A stretch of 64,000 nucleotides of DNA from Paenibacillus sp. J45TS6 (lineage in GTDB: Bacteria > Bacillota > Bacilli > Paenibacillales > Paenibacillaceae), in contig NZ_BOSJ01000006.1 in NCBI RefSeq assembly GCF_018403285.1, forward strand, positions 213,072 to 277,071. The letters run 5' to 3'. Within the stretch, counting starts at the first letter, position 1, and each line of letters begins with the position of its first letter. Both the position numbers and the translations under genes were made by a program. Below are positions 24,267-33,805 of the stretch, one piece after another. The notes below the pieces were generated by a model, which saw only the letters and a list, made by a program, of their open reading frames with translations, did not search any database and was not told where the DNA came from.

Positions 24267-25028
24267 ATGACGACTATGGAGAAACGTTTATATAAAGGCA
24301 GGGCGGCCCTGAATGTACTGGCTGGTAGTGTGCAAAATGCCAAAGAAATCTTTGAAGCAGCGGATGGATATGTAGTCATCGGTGTTTTATCTAAAAATTA
24401 TCCAGATGCAAATTCTGCAGTGGAAGCAATGAAACAATATGGCGAAGTATGTGAAGATGCAGTGTCCATTGGGCTTGGTGCAGGGGATCCAAGACAGTCT
24501 GAAGTTGTAGCTGAAATTGCAAGAGAATATGCGGGAACGCATATCAACCAAGTATTTACTGGAGTAGGTGCAACTCGTGCGAGTCTGAACGGAAAAGCAA
24601 GCTGGATTAACAGCCTTGTTTCTCCTTGTGGAAAACCGGGATATGTGAATCTCTCGACAGGTCCACTAAGTTCTTCTGCCGCGGAGAAGGCCCTTGTACC
24701 TGTGGAAGCAGCCATAGCTCTTGTCTCTGATATGGGAGGGAATGCATTAAAATATTTTCCGATGAATGGACTGGATACAAAAGAAGAATATATGGCTGTA
24801 GCGAGTGCTTGTGCTAAAGCAGGATTTGCACTAGAGCCAACCGGAGGAATAGATAAAGAGAACTTCCGTGAAATTCTAAAGATTGCACTTAAAGCCGGAG
24901 TCCCTGCAGTGATCCCTCACGTATATTCATCCATTATTGACAAAACGACAGGTCAGACCATCATTCAGGATGTTCAAGAGTTAACGAATATTCTAAAGTT
25001 CGAGGTGGATGCTTATGACAACGGGTAA
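24267..25028 (+). CDS. DgaF-like KDGP aldolase
   Basis: 253 residues of the KDGP-aldolase (DgaF) family. GGNALKYFPMNG carries the Schiff-base lysine; GAGDPRQSEVV, FTGVGATRA and LEPTGGIDKENF are barrel segments typical of the family. It would split 2-keto-3-deoxy-6-phosphogluconate into pyruvate and glyceraldehyde-3-phosphate, completing the DgaE reaction. The start is ATG 24267, with GGGGGA about 10 nt before; ATG 24276 is an alternative. Its end overlaps the kinase gene by 14 nt, implying coupling. Confidence 0.85.
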   Translation: MTTMEKRLYKGRAALNVLAGSVQNAKEIFEAADGYVVIGVLSKNYPDANSAVEAMKQYGEVCEDAVSIGLGAGDPRQSEVVAEIAREYAGTHINQVFTGVGATRASLNGKASWINSLVSPCGKPGYVNLSTGPLSSSAAEKALVPVEAAIALVSDMGGNALKYFPMNGLDTKEEYMAVASACAKAGFALEPTGGIDKENFREILKIALKAGVPAVIPHVYSSIIDKTTGQTIIQDVQELTNILKFEVDAYDNG

Positions 25029-26043
25029 CCGTAAGCAGATTACATCATTTGGAGAAGTTATGATGCGGCTGGAGGTTCCCTCCCATCTGACTTTGAGTCA
25101 AAGCCGCTCGCTGAACTATTCCTTCTCGGGAACGGGAGTCAATGTGGTTGCAGCTCTTATAAAGCTTGGGCATAAAGGCGCTATCGTAACCACACTGCCT
25201 GCCAATTCATTAGGAGATGCTGCAGAGGCAGCTCTTCGAGGACTCGGTTTTGATATGAAGTACGTACGAAGGGAAGGGCAGCTGCTCGGATCTTATTTTC
25301 TTGAAACAGGATATGGGTCCAGAAAAAGTAAAGTAACCTATGCTAGTCGTGTCAATAGTGCGTTTAACACAACTTCACATCATGCTTACACAGACTTATC
25401 TTTTGCTGAAGACAGTCATTATTTTCATCTATGCGGGATTGGACTCGCGATGAATGAAGAGATGAGATACATAATGAAAACACTGGCAAACGTGGTAAAA
25501 TCAAAAGGCGGATCCGTCATCTTTGATTGCAACTTTCGGGCATCCCTATGGTCAGAAGATGATAAGAAGCAGGCGAGGACTCATTACGAAGATATGCTGC
25601 ATCTTGCCGATATTGTGATGATGAACGAACGTGATGCAATCTCTTTGCTAGGATATAAGTCATCTTCTGCGGACCGAATAGAGCAAATCAAGGAACTTAT
25701 TCCACAGATTGCGAAAGATTATGATATTCGTGTCATTTCGGGAACACAGAGAACGATTGAAGCTGACAGTCATTTTATCCAAGGTTTTTTATATCACAAA
25801 GATAAAGGGCTTACGTTTGGAAAACCGATGAAGGTACAAGTCCTTGACCGAATTGGTGCAGGGGATGCCTATACTGCTGGCGTGATTCATGGGGAGATTT
25901 GTGGATACGATCCAGGGTACACGGTTCAGTATGCAACCGCTGCTTCCGTCCTTGCCCATACCATCGTCGGAGATACAGCTCCGTCTTCAGAAGAGGATAT
26001 TCTTCAGGTTATGAATAAGCAAGTGTTAGATATTGAAAGGTAG
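25015..26043 (+). CDS. PfkB-family sugar kinase (KDG-kinase-like)
   Basis: 342 residues of the ribokinase/PfkB family: SFGEVMMRLEVPS at the N-terminus, the substrate glycines in YSFSGTGVNVVAALIKLG, and the C-terminal ATP/anion-hole motif LDRIGAGDAYTAGVIHG with the catalytic Asp. The closest relatives by motif are 2-keto-3-deoxygluconate kinases. With DgaE and DgaF it would supply KDGP from unphosphorylated KDG, which fits the absence of a PTS in this operon. ATG 25015 is chosen because CGAGGTGG lies 6 nt before it; ATG 25009 touches it. Confidence 0.87.
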   Translation: MTTGNRKQITSFGEVMMRLEVPSHLTLSQSRSLNYSFSGTGVNVVAALIKLGHKGAIVTTLPANSLGDAAEAALRGLGFDMKYVRREGQLLGSYFLETGYGSRKSKVTYASRVNSAFNTTSHHAYTDLSFAEDSHYFHLCGIGLAMNEEMRYIMKTLANVVKSKGGSVIFDCNFRASLWSEDDKKQARTHYEDMLHLADIVMMNERDAISLLGYKSSSADRIEQIKELIPQIAKDYDIRVISGTQRTIEADSHFIQGFLYHKDKGLTFGKPMKVQVLDRIGAGDAYTAGVIHGEICGYDPGYTVQYATAASVLAHTIVGDTAPSSEEDILQVMNKQVLDIER

Positions 26044-26050
26044 TGATTCT

Positions 26051-26767
26051 GTGTCCCTGTCAAGAAAAAAAGGGCCGCTTTATTTACAGCTAAAAAAAAC
26101 GATTCGTGATCGCATTGTTCACGGCATATATCCAGTGGGTTCACTTATTCCCTCAGAACCGCAATTGGAAGAAGAATTTAAAGTGAGTAAAATGACGGTG
26201 CGCAATGCGATTCAGGAGTTAAAACAAGAGGGGTATGTACAGAAACAGAGCGGAGTCGGTACGACGGTGCTTCGAAATGCGGCTTCACCTCCACTATCCA
26301 AAGGTAAGAGATTTACAGAAATCCTGGTGGAGCAAGGGGATCGAATTGATAAGAAATTAATTGATAAAAAAGTGGAGCAAAACCGTCCAGACAGCGAGGC
26401 ATACCATTTATTCGGCCCCTCATGTCTCTGCATAAAGCGACTTTACTATTTGAATGAAGAACCTTATATCTTTTATGAACACCGAATTTCACCTGATGCA
26501 GCAGGCAGATTAGACTGGATTCAGGGTGCTGATTTCTCTTTGTATGAATGGCTGGAAGAACAAAATGTTGTAGCTGAACGTTATCAGGATCAATTCACAA
26601 TCGGTCCGCTGCCTGCAGAGGTTGCCAGGGAACTTGCGATGCAAGAAGGAGAAATCGTACTCCAAAGACATCGGTATACGTATGATGAGAGGAATCATGC
26701 CATAGAGTGGAGTATTGGCTACTATAATACAAATCTCAAGCCGTACATTGTAGATTATCAGACATAG
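26051..26767 (+). CDS. GntR/HutC-family regulator with UTRA domain
   Basis: 238 residues. The N-terminal GntR winged helix-turn-helix is PLYLQLKKTIRDRIVHGIYP, then PSEPQLEEEFKVSKMTVRNAI. The C-terminal UTRA ligand domain includes LCIKRLYYLNEEPYIFYEHR and the final WSIGYYNTNLKPY. GTG 26051 follows AAAGGTAGTGATTCT; the TTG at 26033 lies before that. It overlaps nothing but follows the kinase stop within 8 nt, so it is the last gene of the operon and probably its repressor, with a phosphorylated sugar acid as effector. Confidence 0.85.
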   Translation: MSLSRKKGPLYLQLKKTIRDRIVHGIYPVGSLIPSEPQLEEEFKVSKMTVRNAIQELKQEGYVQKQSGVGTTVLRNAASPPLSKGKRFTEILVEQGDRIDKKLIDKKVEQNRPDSEAYHLFGPSCLCIKRLYYLNEEPYIFYEHRISPDAAGRLDWIQGADFSLYEWLEEQNVVAERYQDQFTIGPLPAEVARELAMQEGEIVLQRHRYTYDERNHAIEWSIGYYNTNLKPYIVDYQT

Positions 26768-26844
26768 AGTAGGCTTCTTACTCTGGAATATGATAAGATG
26801 TCGCTATATTGTGAACATTTTGACCATAGAAAACAGGTGAGAAG

Positions 26845-27894
26845 ATGCGAAAAAAAGTGACAATGCAGCAAATTGCGGATACGGTCGGTGTGTCTAAATT
26901 CGCTGTATCTAGAGCACTCACAGGCAAATCTGGAGTTAGCGAACAAACAAGAGATAAGATCATTCGTACTGCGGGACAGCTGGGTTATTTTAAGAATGGA
27001 TTTGGCGGTGCTTCAAGAGTTGCTGCGTTAGAGCAGGAAAAAGAAAAAGAGCTAACCCCCGATTGGCGAAAACAGACGGGTACAGTTTTGGTTCTATTTC
27101 CGAATATAAGGTATCAAAATAAGGATTCTTTATATTGGGGACCTATGTTCGAAGGCATATCTGCAAGGCTCAATGAGAAGGGATTCGATATTCTGACTTT
27201 AACTGAACCATCTTCGGATAAAGTGTTCTCGCTACTAAATCCCGATGCGATTCAAGGAGTGATTACGGTGGGTGCTGTATCTTCTGCGCTGTTGCTTGAA
27301 TTTCAGCGTATGCAGATCCCTGTAGTGATGTTGGATCATTCCGATTCGGCATTTCACTGTGACACCGTTTTTAGTGACAATATTAGTCTCATGAGAGAGA
27401 TGATGAATCAACTAATTGCAACCGGATATCGCAAGTTTCAGTTTGTAGGGAATATTTATGATGCACCCAGCTTTTTAGAACGATGGACGGCGTTTCGAAT
27501 GACTCTCGATGAGCATAACATTCCTTTAGAGCAGAACATGAAATTGTTCCACGAAGAAACGGAGGGACTCATGGGAGCGGTAAGTGAGATTCCCAAAAGT
27601 CAGCTTCCCGAAGTATTTGTGTGTGTAAATGATTCAACCGCACGGTTTGTCCTGGAGCAATTATCCAACCAAGATGTGTCCGTACCGGAAGATTGCGCTG
27701 TGACGGGTTTTGATAATGTGGAAACAGATCTTCCGCTGCTGGCTACAGTTGATGTGAATAAGTCATTACTTGGAAGAAGGGCAGTGGATCAATTGTTATG
27801 GAGAGTAGATCATCCGTCTTTGCCGGTGGAACGTCTTTTGATCCATGCAGATCTCATATTCAGGGATACATATATGACAGCAAAAAGAGGTTAA
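26845..27894 (+). CDS. LacI family transcriptional regulator
   Basis: 349 residues: LacI helix-turn-helix and hinge at the N-terminus (VTMQQIADTVGVSKFAVSRAL, then SEQTRDKIIRTAGQLGY) and a periplasmic-binding-protein-like effector domain (VCVNDSTARFVLEQL, CAVTGFDNVE). AACAGGTGAGAAG precedes the ATG. It lies between the amino-sugar-acid operon and the large transport locus and could control either. The preceding gap of about 77 nt has no terminator, so read-through from the GntR gene is possible. Confidence 0.9.
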   Translation: MRKKVTMQQIADTVGVSKFAVSRALTGKSGVSEQTRDKIIRTAGQLGYFKNGFGGASRVAALEQEKEKELTPDWRKQTGTVLVLFPNIRYQNKDSLYWGPMFEGISARLNEKGFDILTLTEPSSDKVFSLLNPDAIQGVITVGAVSSALLLEFQRMQIPVVMLDHSDSAFHCDTVFSDNISLMREMMNQLIATGYRKFQFVGNIYDAPSFLERWTAFRMTLDEHNIPLEQNMKLFHEETEGLMGAVSEIPKSQLPEVFVCVNDSTARFVLEQLSNQDVSVPEDCAVTGFDNVETDLPLLATVDVNKSLLGRRAVDQLLWRVDHPSLPVERLLIHADLIFRDTYMTAKRG

Positions 27895-27908
27895 GCTAAC
27901 CATACGAG

Positions 27909-27953
27909 AACCATTAGTGATGGAATATATTTTCCATGATTAATGGTTTTTTT
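27909..27953 (+). terminator. Intrinsic terminator
   Basis: A 17-bp near-perfect stem (27909-27925 with 27932-27948) followed by T7. Confidence 0.88.
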
Positions 27954-28380
27954 GCTTTTTGTTTTCTTTAAAGTTGATAACAAAAAAGATAATGAATCAA
28001 TTTTGTTATGTATCATAAATGACCCGATCGGGATATGAAATCTGTAATTAGAATTCATAAATTAGTTAAATGTATAAATATCACCGGGAACTTGAAGGAT
28101 CTAACCTGTCATAATATAGACAAAATTAAAAAATAGAGACCTACAAGATGGTTGTATGCTCGCCACAAGAAAAAACCAAAAACATGATAAAAAATACAGA
28201 TACATACTATTTGGATAACAAAATACCACCTGTGTAAAATATTGTTTGACTAACATTAGATAGTGGTGTTATTGTTGTTTTGTAAAATGATTCCACTGAT
28301 TTTTAAGGGTGCGATCATTTTTAGATAACAGTTAGCTATACTGTAATAAGGTGTCATCATTACGAAGGGGGCTATGTACT
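27954..28380 (+). promoter_or_regulatory. Long AT-rich upstream region of the transport locus
   Basis: No ORF with a ribosome binding site is seen. It contains an inverted repeat ATAACAAAA/TTTTGTTAT (27977-27985 and 28001-28009), a 10-bp palindrome CCCGATCGGG (28023-28032), a second GGATAACAAAA (28213-28223) and a possible -35 TTGACT (28246-28251) with a poor TTATTG 17 bp downstream. It probably carries the promoter and operators of the locus. Confidence 0.4.
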
Positions 28381-29754
28381 TTGAGAAACATGAAAGCGCT
28401 TTTAATTCTATTGTTGGTGTCGTGTTTTGTGATTGTAGCCGGATGCAGCGGAGGAAAAACAGCAGAAAATCCAGCTCCGCAAAAAGAAGTGGAAGAAAAA
28501 ACTCCAGAAAAGACGGAAGAACCACAAGCACCTGCTGTTGATCTTGGTGGTAGAACAATCAAGCTGTCAGCATGGTGGGACCTTGCACCTACCGATGCAG
28601 ATGCTACAGGGCAAGCATTGGTTGAGCAACAGAAGAAAGTAGAAGAAAAGTATAATGTGAAAATCGAATACGTTAACGTACCCTACGAAGAGTATATGGA
28701 TAAGTTTACTACATCCGTTCTTGCAGGGGAACCATTCTCCGACATAGCCTACCTTGAATACAAGAGTGCTGTACCTACGATCCAAAAAGGCCAGCTTCTC
28801 AAAATTTCCGAATTTACTACACCCAATTCTAGTATTAACACAGATCAGCGCTTAGCGAATGCAGGACCACCGCTTCTTGGAGAACAATACGCTTTCTATG
28901 GCGGAGTCAAAGGAAATGGCGGACTTGGAATTCACTATAACCGAGATCTTTTTGAAAAACTTGGACTTCCTGACCTTCAACAATTGTATGACAATGGTGA
29001 ATGGACTTGGAGCAAATTCCTTGAAATCGCAAAACAAGCAACAAAAGATACGAATAATGACGGCAAAATGGATACTTACGGATTCTCCGGCTGGGCAGCT
29101 GTAGTCGGTCGTAACTTTATTGCAGCGAATGGTGGTAATACCGTTCTTGACCCACAAGAAGGTGAGTCCAATGCAAAAGAAGGTCTTACGGATCCAAAAG
29201 CAATTGAAGCCATTGAACTCTTAGCATCTTTATACAGCAACAATGTAGTAAAAGTGAAGACAGGAGACAAAGTGAACTGGGAAGAAGGCGACACTTTTAA
29301 AGACGGAGACGTAGCGATGTTCCATGGAACACAGTGGATGATCGGAGATCTGAACTTTGAAGTCGGGGTTGTCCCTTACCCAATCGGACCAAAAGGAAGC
29401 CCAGAAGTTACTTATGCAGACACAGCTGTAAATGCTTACTTCATTCCTAAAGGTGTAGAAGATCCAGAAGCGGTATATCAAGTGTTTGAAGAACTATTTG
29501 ACGTTCCTCAATTAGAAGAGTATCCAACGCAAAACTATTTGGAGAGCTTATACTCCACAGAAGATGACACACGTATTATTCGTGAACATATTACAGGCAC
29601 AGGACTTGTAGCATTGGATGAAGCTTACCCAGAGTATCCATACAATGATTTTATTGCTGATGTGATTGTGAATAATGCTTCCGTTGCATCTGCAGCGGAG
29701 AAATTTAAACAACAGGCGCAAGCTTCGATCGACAAGCTGGGAGCAGCCAAATAA
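28381..29754 (+). CDS. ABC sugar-transport substrate-binding lipoprotein
   Basis: 457 residues from TTG 28381, which has AAGGGGG 9 nt before it. A type II signal peptide ends in IVAGC (Cys about residue 21), then a Pro/Glu/Lys-rich linker and a family 1 solute-binding domain (TIKLSAWWDLAP, LAGEPFSDIAYLEY, NDGKMDTYGFSGWA, GDVAMFHGTQWM). It binds an oligosaccharide for import by the permeases encoded at 32833-34675 and/or 39367-41304. A cre-like site overlaps its first codons. A hairpin separates it from the next gene and may make it the most expressed gene of the locus. Confidence 0.87.
   Translation: MRNMKALLILLLVSCFVIVAGCSGGKTAENPAPQKEVEEKTPEKTEEPQAPAVDLGGRTIKLSAWWDLAPTDADATGQALVEQQKKVEEKYNVKIEYVNVPYEEYMDKFTTSVLAGEPFSDIAYLEYKSAVPTIQKGQLLKISEFTTPNSSINTDQRLANAGPPLLGEQYAFYGGVKGNGGLGIHYNRDLFEKLGLPDLQQLYDNGEWTWSKFLEIAKQATKDTNNDGKMDTYGFSGWAAVVGRNFIAANGGNTVLDPQEGESNAKEGLTDPKAIEAIELLASLYSNNVVKVKTGDKVNWEEGDTFKDGDVAMFHGTQWMIGDLNFEVGVVPYPIGPKGSPEVTYADTAVNAYFIPKGVEDPEAVYQVFEELFDVPQLEEYPTQNYLESLYSTEDDTRIIREHITGTGLVALDEAYPEYPYNDFIADVIVNNASVASAAEKFKQQAQASIDKLGAAK
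28391..28404. promoter_or_regulatory. cre-like site at start of binding-protein gene
   Basis: TGAAAGCGCTTTTA matches the CcpA cre consensus TGWAANCGNTNWCA at 13 of 14 positions and overlaps the first codons of the lipoprotein gene, a position suited to catabolite repression by roadblock. Confidence 0.6.
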
Positions 29755-29768
29755 GTATGAAGTTTAGC

Positions 29769-29821
29769 AATCTACGAGAACAGGGGAGCGTTATTAAAAC
29801 TAGCTCCCTTTTCCGTAGATT
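29769..29821 (+). terminator. Intercistronic hairpin between the two binding-protein genes
   Basis: Nested stems AATCTACG/CGTAGATT (29769-29776 with 29814-29821) and GGGAGC/GCTCCC (29784-29789 with 29803-29808). There is no long T-run, so it could be a partial terminator or an mRNA-stabilising element. Confidence 0.65.
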
Positions 29822-29855
29822 CATCTGCCTAAGATAGCAGAGGGGGGAGTTACTA

Positions 29856-32816
29856 TTGAAGGGCCAGAGAAGAGTCCGCTTATGGATCATGAAAAGTATC
29901 ATTGTTGCGGGTTGTGTATCGCTTGTACTTGCCGGAGGTAACAGTCAATTGGCCTTTGCTACTTCAGTAAACACGGATCATGTTGAGTTGGAAAAGGCTG
30001 ATTTGTCATCATCGCCAGCTTCAACGATAGAAGATAATAGCTTTCAACTTTCCAGTACCGAATTCTACAGTGAATATATGGAGAAGCATAAAGATGAACC
30101 TTTCCCTACAAGCGAAATCGTATTAGGTGCGGATAAGGTAAGTGAACTGACTGGGGAAGACAGCGAAATCATCACTGATTTTGAAGGGAAAACCGGAAAG
30201 TCCGTGAAAACCGGAGAAAAAAGCAGTGTCACGTGGACTTTTGAAGTAGCAGATCCAGGTTTGTATCAGCTGGAAACGAGCTATTATCCAATCGAAGGGA
30301 AAAGTTCTGCCATAGAACGAAGTGTTCTGATTGATGGGAAACTTCCTTTTCAAGAAGCAGCTTTCATTCAGATGGACAGAGTATGGGGCAATGTAAAAGA
30401 TGAGCCGCAGCAAGATAATCGAGGAAATGATCTGAGGCCTCAACAGCAGGAAAAACCAGTATGGCAAACGACTTTGTTTAAAGATTCCAATGGTTATTAT
30501 GAAGAGCCATTTACTTTTTATTTTAGCAAAGGAAAACACACATTAACACTTACATCCCAGCGTGAGCCAGTAGTGATCAGTGAAATCAGACTGTTACATG
30601 AGGAGCTTCCGCCCGAATATACTACATATGCTGCAGAGTATAAGGATCAGGTGCAGCGTACGCCTGACGATGTGTCCATAGAACTTCAAGCTGAGAAAGC
30701 GTCAGCCAAATCCTCACCTACTCTCTATCCGCTAATGGATCGTTCTTCGCCGGCAGTAGAGCCTTATAGTCCATCTGTATCTAAAATCAATACGATAGGC
30801 GGATATAACTGGAGAATTCCTGGACAGTGGATTGAATGGAATGTAGAAGTTCCCGAGGAAGGCATGTACGAGCTCGCTTTTAAAGCAAAGCAAAACTTCT
30901 CACGAGGCGTCTATTCTACTCGAAAAATTATGATTAACGGAGAAGTTCCTTTTCAGGAAATGAATAGAGTATCCTTCCGTTACAAGAGCAGCTATGCGAT
31001 GCAGGTTATGGGGGATGACACACCTTATTTATATCATTTGAAAAAGGGAACAAACGTCATCCGAATGGAAGTTAGCTTAGGCGAATTTGCTTCACTGATT
31101 AGAGAGGTACAAGAAAGTTTGACTGAACTGAATGCCATGTACCGAAAGATATTAATGATCACAGGTACAGCTCCAGATGAAGTTCGAGATTATAGACTTA
31201 GTGAACGAGTGCCTAATATTCTTGATGTTTTTGCAAGTGAAAGCGAGCGATTAAAAGCAGTAGGAAAACGTTTGCGAGAGTTGTCTGACGAAAAAGGGGA
31301 TCAAGATGCACTGCTCAAGACGATGGCTTTGCAGCTCGATGAAATGATTGAAGATCCAGATACAATACCTAGAAGGTTATCGGCTTATAAAACCAATACA
31401 GGAGGACTTGGAACTTGGTTGCAGCAAACAAGGGAACAGCCACTCGAAATTGATGCGATCTATGTTACTTCTCCTGGAAAGAAAGTTTCGGAAAAAGGGA
31501 TGGGATGGTTTGCTCGAACTTGGCATGAGATCGTAACCTTCTTCTATTCTTTCTTTATTGATTATGACCAAATTGGTAATGCCGCAACGGACAATACACA
31601 AAAGACAATTACGGTTTGGATTGGAAGCGGACGTGATCAGGCCAATACCATTAAGGCGATGATTGATGAAACGTTTACGCCGGAATCTGGAATACAAGTT
31701 AACCTTAAGCTTGTTCCGATGAATTCCCTGCTACCTGCTACTCTTTCGGGTGAAGGACCCGATGTAGCAATGCAGATGGGGAATGATGTTCCTGTGAACT
31801 ATGCGATGAGGAAAGCAGCGGCCGATTTGTCTCAGTTTGATGATTTTAATGAAGTGAAACAGCAGTTCAGAGAGAGTGCTATGGTACCTTACACATTTGA
31901 GAACGGAGTATATGCGTTACCTGAAACGCAGACCTTCAATATGTTATTTTACCGAAAAGACGTACTAGAAGAGCTTGGGCTTCAAATACCGCAAACGTGG
32001 GAAGAAGTAGGAAGCCTGCTGACCGTACTTGATAAAAATCATATGGACTTCGGCTTACCGCTGGTCACTCAGCCGCAATATCCTGGTGAAAACGTTCCGC
32101 CGAATTCCGTGTACTCGATGCTCTTATTCCAAGGCGGCGGTGAGTTCTACAGAGATGGAAGCAAGGAATCTAACCTGGACTCAAAAATCGGAATGGAAGC
32201 GTTTAAACAGTGGACTGAATTTTATACGGACTACAAGTTGGAGCGTGAATACGACTTTGCGAACCGATTCAGAACAGGTGAAATGCCGATTGGCATCGCA
32301 GATTACACTACTTATAACCAATTGACTGTGTTTGCTCCCGAGATTCGCGGAATGTGGGGATTCACTATGATTCCTGGTACCGTGCAAGCAGATGGATCTA
32401 CCGACCATACGGTTGCCAGCGGCGGAAGCGGTGTCCTGATGCTCGAAGATGCAGCAGACAAACAAGCGGCATGGGAATATATGAAGTGGTGGACAAGTGA
32501 AGAAACGCAGGTCAAATTCGGAAGAGAAATGGAAGGGCTTATGGGTGCAGCAGCCAGATATCCAACGGCGAATATTGCGGCACTAGAGAAACTGCCTTGG
32601 CCAGTCGAAGATTATGAAAACCTGCAAAAGCAAATGGAGTGGGTAAGAGGAATACCGGAAGTACCAGGTGGATATTTTACGGGTCGCCATCTCATTAATG
32701 CCTTCTATCGTTCCGTTGATGGAAAGATCGAACCAAGAGAAGCACTCATGGACTATGTACAGTATATCCAGGATGAAATTCGAGTTAAACGTAATGAATT
32801 CGGTCTGCCGGAGTAA
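29856..32816 (+). CDS. Giant multidomain substrate-binding protein (986 aa)
   Basis: 986 residues, about twice the normal solute-binding size. TTG 29856 has GGGGGGAG 6 nt before it. The protein has a signal peptide (about 1-35) without an obvious lipobox. Two similar beta-sandwich modules follow: one with DPGLYQLETSYYPIEGKSSA and VLIDGKLPFQEA, the other with EEGMYELAFKAKQNFSRG and IMINGEVPFQEM, resembling carbohydrate-binding modules. A helical linker (about 410-530) leads to a family 1 solute-binding domain (about 575-960: KTITVWIGSGRDQANTIKAM, YALPETQTFNMLFYRKDV). It probably displays or captures long oligosaccharides for the importer. The domain order is seen in the sequence; the function is inference. 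Confidence 0.8.
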   Translation: MKGQRRVRLWIMKSIIVAGCVSLVLAGGNSQLAFATSVNTDHVELEKADLSSSPASTIEDNSFQLSSTEFYSEYMEKHKDEPFPTSEIVLGADKVSELTGEDSEIITDFEGKTGKSVKTGEKSSVTWTFEVADPGLYQLETSYYPIEGKSSAIERSVLIDGKLPFQEAAFIQMDRVWGNVKDEPQQDNRGNDLRPQQQEKPVWQTTLFKDSNGYYEEPFTFYFSKGKHTLTLTSQREPVVISEIRLLHEELPPEYTTYAAEYKDQVQRTPDDVSIELQAEKASAKSSPTLYPLMDRSSPAVEPYSPSVSKINTIGGYNWRIPGQWIEWNVEVPEEGMYELAFKAKQNFSRGVYSTRKIMINGEVPFQEMNRVSFRYKSSYAMQVMGDDTPYLYHLKKGTNVIRMEVSLGEFASLIREVQESLTELNAMYRKILMITGTAPDEVRDYRLSERVPNILDVFASESERLKAVGKRLRELSDEKGDQDALLKTMALQLDEMIEDPDTIPRRLSAYKTNTGGLGTWLQQTREQPLEIDAIYVTSPGKKVSEKGMGWFARTWHEIVTFFYSFFIDYDQIGNAATDNTQKTITVWIGSGRDQANTIKAMIDETFTPESGIQVNLKLVPMNSLLPATLSGEGPDVAMQMGNDVPVNYAMRKAAADLSQFDDFNEVKQQFRESAMVPYTFENGVYALPETQTFNMLFYRKDVLEELGLQIPQTWEEVGSLLTVLDKNHMDFGLPLVTQPQYPGENVPPNSVYSMLLFQGGGEFYRDGSKESNLDSKIGMEAFKQWTEFYTDYKLEREYDFANRFRTGEMPIGIADYTTYNQLTVFAPEIRGMWGFTMIPGTVQADGSTDHTVASGGSGVLMLEDAADKQAAWEYMKWWTSEETQVKFGREMEGLMGAAARYPTANIAALEKLPWPVEDYENLQKQMEWVRGIPEVPGGYFTGRHLINAFYRSVDGKIEPREALMDYVQYIQDEIRVKRNEFGLPE

Positions 32817-32832
32817 AGGAGGGTGAGACGTC

Positions 32833-33801
32833 ATGTCTGATTTACAACTTAAAAATAAGGTGAGGGGCGTCCCTCCAGAGGAACGTTCGCTTCGGCGCCG
32901 TGAACGGCGGAAACAAAAGCTTCATCAGATCAAAATTAATAAACATTTGTATATCTTGATGGCGCCTTACATGATTCTGTTTTTAATGTTTACGGTATTG
33001 CCTGTTCTATTATCTATTGTGATTAGCTTTACCTATTTTAATATGCTCGAAATGCCCAAATTTGTAGGGTGGCAGAATTACACAAGATTGTTTCTAGAAG
33101 ATGATATTTTTCTTATTGCTTTGAAAAATACATTTTTATTCGCTGCCATCACAGGTCCTGTCAGTTACTTGGCTTGTTTTATTTTCGCATGGATTATTAA
33201 TGAACTCAGCCCGAAATTACGGGCATTTATGACCCTGATTTTTTACGCACCTTCTATTTCAGGAAACGTATTTTTTATCTGGCTCCTGATCTTTTCGGGA
33301 GACCGTTACGGAATTATCAATGGTTTGCTTATTAAGCTAGGTATTCTGCTGGAACCGATCCAGTGGCTCAAAACAGAAGCATATATCATGCCTATTATCA
33401 TACTCGTGCAGCTTTGGCTAAGTCTTGGAACTGGTTTCTTGGCATTTATTGCGGGACTGCAAACGGTAGATAAGACGCTCTATGAAGCAGGTGCAGTGGA
33501 CGGAATAAAAAACCGCTGGCAAGAGCTTTGGTATATCACGCTGCCTTCGATGAAACCACAGCTGATGTTTGGTGCTGTAATTCAAATTACTTCCTCGTTT
33601 GCCGTGGCCGATGTATCCATCCAGCTGGCAGGTTTTCCGAGCGTCAACTATGCTGCAGAAACGGTCGTTACTCACTTAATGGATTTCGGAACCATTCGGT
33701 TTGAGATGGGCTTTGCATCCGCCATTGCAACCGTCTTGTTCATGTTAATGGTTGGTTCTAACATGATTATTCAAAAACTGCTCAGGAAAGTGGGTGAGTA
33801 A
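32833..33801 (+). CDS. Carbohydrate ABC permease, MalF/UgpA type (pair 1)
   Basis: 322 residues, six membrane helices with a basic N-terminal tail. The EAA loop reads YEAGAVDGIKNRWQELWYIT, followed by LPSMKP, the site where the ATPase couples. AAAGGAGGGTGAGACGTC precedes the ATG. Sixteen nucleotides separate it from the giant binding protein, and its stop lies next to the partner permease start. Confidence 0.9.
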   Translation: MSDLQLKNKVRGVPPEERSLRRRERRKQKLHQIKINKHLYILMAPYMILFLMFTVLPVLLSIVISFTYFNMLEMPKFVGWQNYTRLFLEDDIFLIALKNTFLFAAITGPVSYLACFIFAWIINELSPKLRAFMTLIFYAPSISGNVFFIWLLIFSGDRYGIINGLLIKLGILLEPIQWLKTEAYIMPIIILVQLWLSLGTGFLAFIAGLQTVDKTLYEAGAVDGIKNRWQELWYITLPSMKPQLMFGAVIQITSSFAVADVSIQLAGFPSVNYAAETVVTHLMDFGTIRFEMGFASAIATVLFMLMVGSNMIIQKLLRKVGE

Positions 33802-33805
33802 AGCG

